In this document: positions 57,563 to 64,000 of the stretch, piece after piece
Layout: each line of letters begins with the position of its first letter
Numbering within the stretch: the first letter of the stretch is position 1
Source: Taxillus chinensis
Taxonomy: Eukaryota; Streptophyta; Magnoliopsida; Santalales; Loranthaceae
DNA length: 64,000 nucleotides
Assembly (NCBI GenBank): GCA_023512835.1
Contig: CM042087.1
Location: 7,136,550 to 7,200,549, forward strand
Direction of reading: 5' to 3'
The notes under the pieces: model-generated
The model's database searches: none
What the model saw: the letters and a program-made list of their open reading frames with translations, nothing else
What the model was told of the DNA's origin: nothing
Position numbers and translations under genes: made by a program

Positions 57563-59567
57563 TGTCACGCCCACGAATTCCAGGGAACCCGGAACCGGGT
57601 ACATGACTTTCCCTTGCCCGCACCCGATAGGTCAAGGGGTTGGCGACTAGCACCAATGGAGACTACACCGCGGGTGCTGTCTCAAATATGCAACCCTGTA
57701 CAGTCATACATCAAGGGTAATCCTATACTTTCCCATATATCATCATGCATACAATGAGTCAAACAGTCATACAAACATCACATCATACAGTATGCAAATA
57801 CAACTTTCCACGGACCCATGTCCGGGATATCACATAAAACACTACAGAATATAAGTGTATCATACATCAGAGTAGTTGGCGTCCTCCTGGAAGAAAGTCC
57901 TCCACTAGTCTCGGGTCACACCTAAAAAGGGTAAACAACAAGTAGGGGTGAGCGACAAGCTCAGTAGGTGACCCCAAAACTCCACATCATGCAACACATA
58001 TAAGTCTATACTATATGCTCAGTGTACTCGTGCACCGTGTAGTGTGCACAATCATCAGGACTCAGCCTGCAAACAAACATCAGGACTCAACCTGCCCACA
58101 CAGGACAACTTGTCCACGATCCTCCATGGGATCCCAGCTCAGGGCACTCAGCCCTAGCTCCACGAGCTCAACGGCTCAACTCAGGCCTTAGCCTGTCCAC
58201 AGCGCGATATGCCCGGCCACAGTCGCCACACAGGCCTGCCATCGGTGCATATGCCTGCCACGTCAACCACATAGCACCATCGACGCATCACGGTGAGAAC
58301 CCAAACAAGTCATGGAGTCCATGCCCCAATACCTCACACCAACATACTAACATTAGTATGGTATGTCATTCTCAACCTTTCCTTTACAACTGTAGCCAGT
58401 CTTCACAAGTAAATCCTTAATCCTTGATTTATGAAGGAAGTACCCATAGCAGCTATTTTCTTGAAATCAAAAGTCCCGGCATTGGGTTCCCATAGCATAA
58501 CTAAGATAATCTGATTTTTGGGGATTTTTCTGAGATGTCTAACCCCACTTTCCAAAAATTCACCACTACGAACTTTTGGGTTTTTTCGAGATTTTACACT
58601 AAAACCCAATTTTCACATTTTGAAATAGTGGGAATTAATTTTTCTAGTATTTTTCTTTGAATCCAAATGGGGAGTATTTCGTTATTTACATTGTACCTTA
58701 AGTATAATACTTACATGTGCAAATGGGTATAGGTTGCAATGTAAATAGGTCCATCCGATCTTGCGGTGTCAGTGTCCGGCACACAAGAGCTGCGACTCGT
58801 AGCTCAGAACTGTAGCGCGCCTCAGAGACTCGTAGCTGCATAGCGCGCCTCGAAGACTCGAAGCGGGTCTTCGATCTTTGACCTACGAGGCTACGAACTT
58901 CGATCCTTCGGCTACGAACTTCGACATTCGGACTACGGGTCTACGAATCTACGAACTACGGGTCTACGAACTACGACCCTACGACCCAAAACTTCGGATT
59001 TTCGTCAGTTCGACTTAGCTAATGCGCCCCCAGGGGTATTGTTCATCATCGTTTTTGCCTGTTCTTCGTCCTGGAATCAACCCGTGAACAAACCCGAGAC
59101 ACGCATCCTACGCAACAGACTGCGATATTTACCTCAAAATGCGTCCAGAACGCCTCTAAATCACACGGAAACAACAGAAACACGCATGAAATTCCAAATT
59201 TCTAGAAATCTAGATCTAAACCCAAATTTCCATGGTTGACTTATCAACTCTCACGAAAAACACAATTAATTAACCCCAAAATCACAGAAACATATATCCA
59301 CAATGATATAAAATAGTTCTTAACCACAAATCTTATGCTAAACCATTAGATCTAACCCAAAATTGGTTTTCCCCAAATTCTAGGGTTCATGGTCAATTTC
59401 ATAAATCATGATAAATTCGTGCATACCAAGCATAGAATCAAGATAAGAAGTTCAAGGACACCTACTTGAAGTGAATCTTTGAGCTCCACGAACCCAAATC
59501 GCCCCAAATCGCCAAGGCTTCCAAGCTCTCTCTCTCAAACGCACAAACGTGAAACGTAAAGTGAAAG
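57563..59567 (-). mobile_element. 5' LTR of element II, truncated
   Basis: It is nearly identical to 46478-48505 for 2 kb, then stops abruptly at GTGAAAG (59567). About 360 bp of the outer U3 edge are missing, together with the target duplication. One difference is a deletion within the TACGAA block (58940-58960). Confidence 0.92.
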
Positions 59568-59716
59568 AGATTGTTTATTTTAATTAAAAATAATAAATAA
59601 TACACAAATAAAAAATTATTTTAATACATATATTTTTGTATTAGGGTTTTTAATACATAAACCCTAAACCCTAAACCTTAAATCCTAATTATCTGTTAAG
59701 TATTTTTTTTATTTTT
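59568..59716. other. AT-rich junction DNA with telomere-like repeats
   Basis: About 150 bp of A/T-rich DNA lie between two truncated elements. At 59659-59686 it reads AACCCTAAACCCTAAACC with further degenerate units, matching the plant telomere repeat (CCCTAAA), plus an inverted TTAGGGTTTTTAATA unit at 59641-59655. Confidence 0.7.
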
Positions 59717-62182
59717 GGAAGACCAGTCACAAAATCCATCGCTATGTGGTCCCACTTCCAATCCGCTATGGGCAAGGGCTGCAACATGCCCGCCGGCCAC
59801 TGATGCTCAACCTTCACCTGCTGACACGTGAGGCACCGCGAAACAAAGGCAGCCACATCGCGTTTCATCCCAGGCCACCAAAAATGTCCCCGAAGCGCAT
59901 GGTACATCTTCGTACCCCCTGGATGCACAGCAACTCTAGACTGGTGAAACTCCTCAATCACCTCATCCCTGAGAGAAGAAGCCACTACTAACCGCCCCTG
60001 AAAAGACAACTCATGCTCAGAACCCTCTGTCCAGTCCTCAGATAGCTCACCAGCCTCAATACGGGCACGGAGAACCTCACACTCAATGTCACCCAACTGT
60101 CCCTCCCGGACGCGCTGGTACAACTCAGGCACAACCACCAAAGGACTCAGGACTGTCCCACCATCACGAACAACAGGCTGCAGCTGCAACATCACCAACT
60201 GCTCTATCAGCTTTCACTATCTCACGGCCACCTCAGCTTTCCCTTTTCTGCTTAACGCGTCAGCCACAACATTACCCTTGCCCGGGGTATAAGCAAGAGT
60301 AAAGTCAAAGGTCTGCAAATACTCCACCCATCTCCTCTGCCTCAAATTCAAGTCCTTCTGAGTAAAGATGTACTGAAGGCTCTTGTGATCCGAGAACACC
60401 ACGAACTTCTCCCCCCAAAAGGTAATGTTGCCAACTCTTCAAGGCAAAGATGACGGCCGCCAACTCAAGATCATGAATAGAATAATTCTGCTCATGAGGC
60501 TTCAGCTGCCTCAACCCATAAGCTACCACACTATGCTCCTGCATAAGCACACACCCCAAACCAACCCTGGACGCATCACAGTACACCTCATATGGGATAT
60601 CCTCTCGAGGTAACCTCAACACCGGTGCAGTGGTCAAATGGGTTTTGAGAGCCTCAAATGCCTGCTGACACTTATCAGTCCACTCAAACTTCACTCCATT
60701 CCGAGTCAACGCCGTCATAGGAGCTGCCAAACGGGAGAATCCCTTTACAAAACGACGGTAATAGCCTGCCAAGCCAAGAAAACTATAAATCTCGAAAACA
60801 TTGGTTGGTCTCTCCCATGATGATACCGCCTCAATCTTGGCTGGGTCCACTCTAACCCCTTCAGCTGACACTACGTGGCCAAGGAAATGGACCTCCCGCA
60901 TCCAAAACTCGCATTTGCTAAACTTAGTAAACAGCCGCTGGTCCCTCAAGGTTTGCAACACTGTTGCCAAATACTCCACATGCTCCCTCTCGGTCTTGGA
61001 ATATACCAAGATATCGTCTATAAACACCACCACGAACGAGTCTAAGTATGGGGCAAAGACTTGGTTCATCAAATGCATAAACACTACCGGCACATTAGTG
61101 AGCCCAAAAGGCATCACTATCCACTCATAGTGCCCATACCTGCACCGAAAAGCCGTCTTAGGGACGTCTTCCTCCCTAACCCTCAACTAATGATACCCCG
61201 ACTGTAGATCTATCTTGGAAAACCACCGGGCTCCACTCAACTGGTCAAACAGGTCATCGATCCGAGGCAATGGATACTTGTTCTTCACAGTCACCGAATT
61301 CAACTTCCTATAGTCGATGCAAAGGCGTAGCGTGCCATCTGCCTTCTTTGCAAAGAGCACCGGAGCACCCCAAGGTGAGGTACTCGGTCTGATATACCCT
61401 CGGTCCACCAACTCCTCTATCTGCCTCTGGAGCTCCCTCAACTCAGCTGGTCCCATCCGATAAGCCACTTGGGATATCGGTCCCGTCCCCGGTACCAACT
61501 CAATGGCAAACTCTACACTTCTCTTAGGAGGTAGACTCCTTAACTGGTTAGGAAAGACATCCTGAAATTGGTCAACAACTGCTGGCCACACTCTCTTTTC
61601 CACTTTCTCTTCCTCAGCAAAGGTCAGGGCTACCAACCTATGGGTAATGGCACCCCACTGGTCCAACACTGGCCCAGCCCGAGTCGCCTCACAGTCCCAC
61701 TCCGCCTGCAGGGTGCAAGAGATCCCTGCGGGTGTAACGAAGGATACACGCCGCCGATAACAGTCTATCTTGGCCTGGAAAGCCATAAGCCAATCCATAC
61801 CCAAGATCAGGTCAAAAGCACGCAAGGGCAATACATGCAGGTCGAAGCTCAACTCCACACTTCCTATGGTTAACACACAGTCACGGCAAACACGCCGCAC
61901 CTCAATCATACCCCCCACTGGAGACTCAACAACTAGGGGCTTCTCTGCCTCCACACAAGCTAACTCCAAGCTATCTATCACAAGCTCAGCAACAAAAGAA
62001 CACGATGCACCTGTATCAAAAAGAACAAAAGCTAATGTACGGGAGATCAAAAGGGTACCTCTAACCACCGATGGTCCTGCTCCACCCTCAGCCGGTGGGG
62101 GTGGTAGCTCAACTTCCTCCTGGTACGTTGCCTCCAGCGTAAACACCCTCCCTTGGCCTGTGCCACTGGTCGGCTCACTCAC
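59717..62182 (-). pseudogene. Tekay element III pol, 3'-truncated
   Basis: It runs from [14 protein letters not shown] (62182): protease (VLFDTGAS), RT ([20 protein letters not shown]), RNase H ([16 protein letters not shown]), integrase zinc finger ([11 protein letters not shown]) and the first core motif ([11 protein letters not shown]), then ends at the junction near 59717. It is highly similar to element I pol, so both are of one family. The integrase core, chromodomain and 3' LTR are lost. A stop (CAG to TAG-like, about 61187), a one-base frameshift near 60410 and a stop near 60214 disable it. Confidence 0.9.
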
Positions 62183-62221
62183 TGGGCGCTTCCCGCCATG
62201 GCTGCCTCCAGCTTCAGTCTG

Positions 62222-63470
62222 CTAATGCTCTTGCCTCCCCTGAGGTCGGGTTTGGCTAGATCCCGCCTGGCTAGCCTGCCACTGGCGGGCTGGCCTCTCC
62301 GCTAGAGTGCGGAAACTAGCATCACTCCTCATACTGGATGTCACTCCTGCTCCCCTGTTGCCACTCCTGCACACCCGGCTCAAGTGGCCCTCTCGCCCAC
62401 AGCTGTTGCACCGCCAGTCCTTCTTGGGACATTCCCTCTTGAAGTGACCTTGCCTCCCACAACAAAGACAACCGCTGGGGAGACCTCCTGCTGAACCTCC
62501 CTGCCCCACTACCGCCAAGGGTGAACCTCCCAAAGTTCACAGATGGTAGACCCCGGCTGCGGAAAGAACCACTCTCTCTCCTCGGTCTTGGGCCTCTTGG
62601 ACCCAGAATCGTGTTCAGACCCACCTTGTAACTGGCGACCCTGGTGGACCTGCCTGCCATCATCCAGTTCCCTCTCAGCTATGCGTGCTGTCCCAACAAC
62701 CTCAGCATAGGTCCTCAAACGCAGAATCGCCACCCTCGCCAAGAGGCGGCTCCGAGACCCAAGGTGAACTTGTGGGCTTTCAGGTCCTCCTTTGCCACAG
62801 TCTCGGGGGCAAACCTACTTAGGCTCCGGAACTCCCGCTCATACTCGGGCACCGTCTTTGATCCTTGCTTCAGGCTGCCAAATTTTTCTCTCTTCTGCCA
62901 TCTCAAGGACTCAGGGAAAAACTCATCATGGAAGAGTTGCAAGAACTCCTCCCACAGCATAAACTGCACCGCACGGCTCCCCGCGACACTCTGCCACCAC
63001 TCCAGAGCATTCCCCTCTAGTTGCCGAATGGCCAGTCTCACCTTATCCTCCTCCCGGGGTAGGAGAAAGGAAAACACATGTTCGATCTGCCTCAACCAGT
63101 GCTCAGCTAACACTGGGTCCTCCTCTCCTTTGAATCGCGGAGGTTGTTCCTTTCGGAACCGTGTCACCACGTCATCCTTTGCATGAATCGGTATACCACT
63201 CAGCGAACCCTCACGCTCCCGGGGTAGCTCCCCCACTGGTGGTGGTGGTGGTGGCACCACCTGCTGGGCTGCCATCTCGCGGCGCACCTCCTCCCGTACC
63301 TCTTGCCGGATACCCTCCCTCAGCTCTAGGACTTCCAGCCGGATTCCTTCTCGCAGCTGCGCCAGCAACAGTGCATGTCCTCCAACGGACTGCCCCGCAC
63401 CCGGGCCCTCATGGGCAGATGACTCATCAGCCACTACCCCGGACGCACGTGTCACTCTCCTCGGTGGCAT
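62222..63470 (-). pseudogene. Tekay element III gag
   Basis: The start is MPPRRVTRASG (63470). The capsid domain is complete in one frame (WEEFLQLFHDEFFPES, VPEYEREFRSLSRFAPE), then a frameshift near 62735 (GLGAASWRGWR) moves the rest to another frame. Two zinc knuckles (CLCCGRQGHFKREC and CNSCGREGHLSRVC) lie at about 62470-62380. A TAG near 62223 separates gag from the protease, as a TGA does in element I at a different codon, so gag-pol was originally continuous. Confidence 0.9.
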
Positions 63471-63927
63471 TCTTACTACAGGAAGTAAGAAGCACAAACG
63501 TCAGAACACGTTCGACAATTATCGGGTTTCACTTCCTCTACCACACTATCAAGTCAAGTAGTAAATGGCATCACACACATTTTATACATTGCACCAATCA
63601 ACATTGCACACAGTTCAAATAAACAAGGACCTTTCCTTGTAGTCATGCTCAAGGTACTTCAAATAAAATCAGAGTTGCACAGTTCACACCTTATCACATT
63701 ATTCACATTTTTCTTTTATCACAATTACAATGTTAACAGGTATCCTCACCTTCACATACAACAACCAAATGCAACTAGTGCCCTAATGCCAATGCATGCA
63801 AATCCTACTTCAGGTTTGGACTACCCCAAGTACACCTTAGAGGCTCCAAAAGGACCGTGTTGATCAGGCACGTCCCTCCAGGTTCCCCCAAAGGACTCAA
63901 GATAACCAGATCCGCCAACTAGACCAT
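63471..63927 (-). other. Leader of element III
   Basis: This is about 460 bp of non-coding DNA matching the leader of element I. No gene is seen. Confidence 0.7.
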
Positions 63928-63939
63928 GCTCTGATACCA
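63928..63939 (-). other. Primer binding site, element III
   Basis: TGGTATCAGAGC on the minus strand, three bases from the LTR edge at 63943, complementary to initiator Met tRNA. Confidence 0.9.
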
Positions 63940-63942
63940 TAT

Positions 63943-64000
63943 TGTCACACCCCGGTTTTCCAACCCAAGGAGACCGAAACGTGACCCTCCCTATATCCGG
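63943..64000 (-). mobile_element. 5' LTR of element III, edge only
   Basis: TGTCACACCCCGGTTTTCC on the plus strand resembles the edge of the element I LTR (TGTCACGCCCCGGATTTCC). The LTR continues beyond the window. Confidence 0.8.

Noticed and set aside
59659..59686. A real telomere
   Set aside because: Only about four units are present, they are degenerate, and retroelement DNA continues on both sides.

Overview
The window looks like gene-poor nuclear DNA from a large-genome flowering plant, probably a eudicot; genus and species cannot be told from it. I recognise no host gene, tRNA or rRNA. Almost every base that can be classified belongs to nested, decayed LTR retrotransposons. Four groups are present: Ty3/gypsy chromoviruses of Tekay/Del type (single gag-pol, chromodomain at the integrase C-terminus, initiator-Met-type primer site), Ty3/gypsy Tat/Ogre-type elements, Ty1/copia Sireviruses (SIRE/Maximus type), and small remnants of CACTA and possibly hAT DNA transposons.

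Layout. 1-2722 is a patchwork of LTR scraps. 2723-7922 is the 3' part of a plus-strand Tat-type element: integrase end, a 3' UTR with a hairpin-forming minisatellite, a polypurine tract and a 2.6 kb LTR. 7923-22609 is the 3' part of a plus-strand Sirevirus: an extra gene downstream of pol, split by two solo Tekay LTRs (8344-10162 and 10762-12585), then the Sirevirus polypurine tract, into which a minus-strand Tekay element (13840-21212) has inserted, then the Sirevirus 3' LTR (21220-22609). 22610-24443 holds a Tat LTR scrap, unassigned AT-rich DNA and a G-rich hAT-like end. 24444-44912 is a minus-strand Sirevirus array, LTR-internal-LTR-internal-LTR, with a further solo LTR (26358-28204) inside. 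44913-46477 is a CACTA (En/Spm, Transposase_24-type) remnant with visible introns. 46478-59567 is a second Tekay-type element (minus strand) whose reverse transcriptase is split by a 3.27 kb solo Tat LTR (51499-54772). 59568-59716 is AT-rich junction DNA with telomere-like repeats. 59717-64000 is a third, 3'-truncated Tekay element whose 5' LTR runs off the window.

The most notable system is the extra Sirevirus gene. Three copies (7923-13692 plus; 34140-36846 minus; 25730-28450 minus, partial) lie in sense between the pol spacer and the polypurine tract, the place where Sireviruses often carry an envelope-like ORF. Here the product has an N-terminal domain resembling the 'putative plant transposon protein' family, a low-complexity and helical linker, and a C-terminal Ulp1/C48-like cysteine protease domain with recognisable His, Asp, Gln and Cys residues. 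All copies are broken, so this is a fossil architecture and not an active gene.

The order of events can be read from target-site duplications (CAACT, CTTCT/CTTCC, AGATC, ACGAC, GGGAG/GGGAA): Sirevirus and Tekay bodies came first, and solo LTRs and the 13840-21212 element landed in them later. No coding region is intact over its full length, so the region appears transcriptionally and transpositionally dead apart from possible LTR promoter activity.
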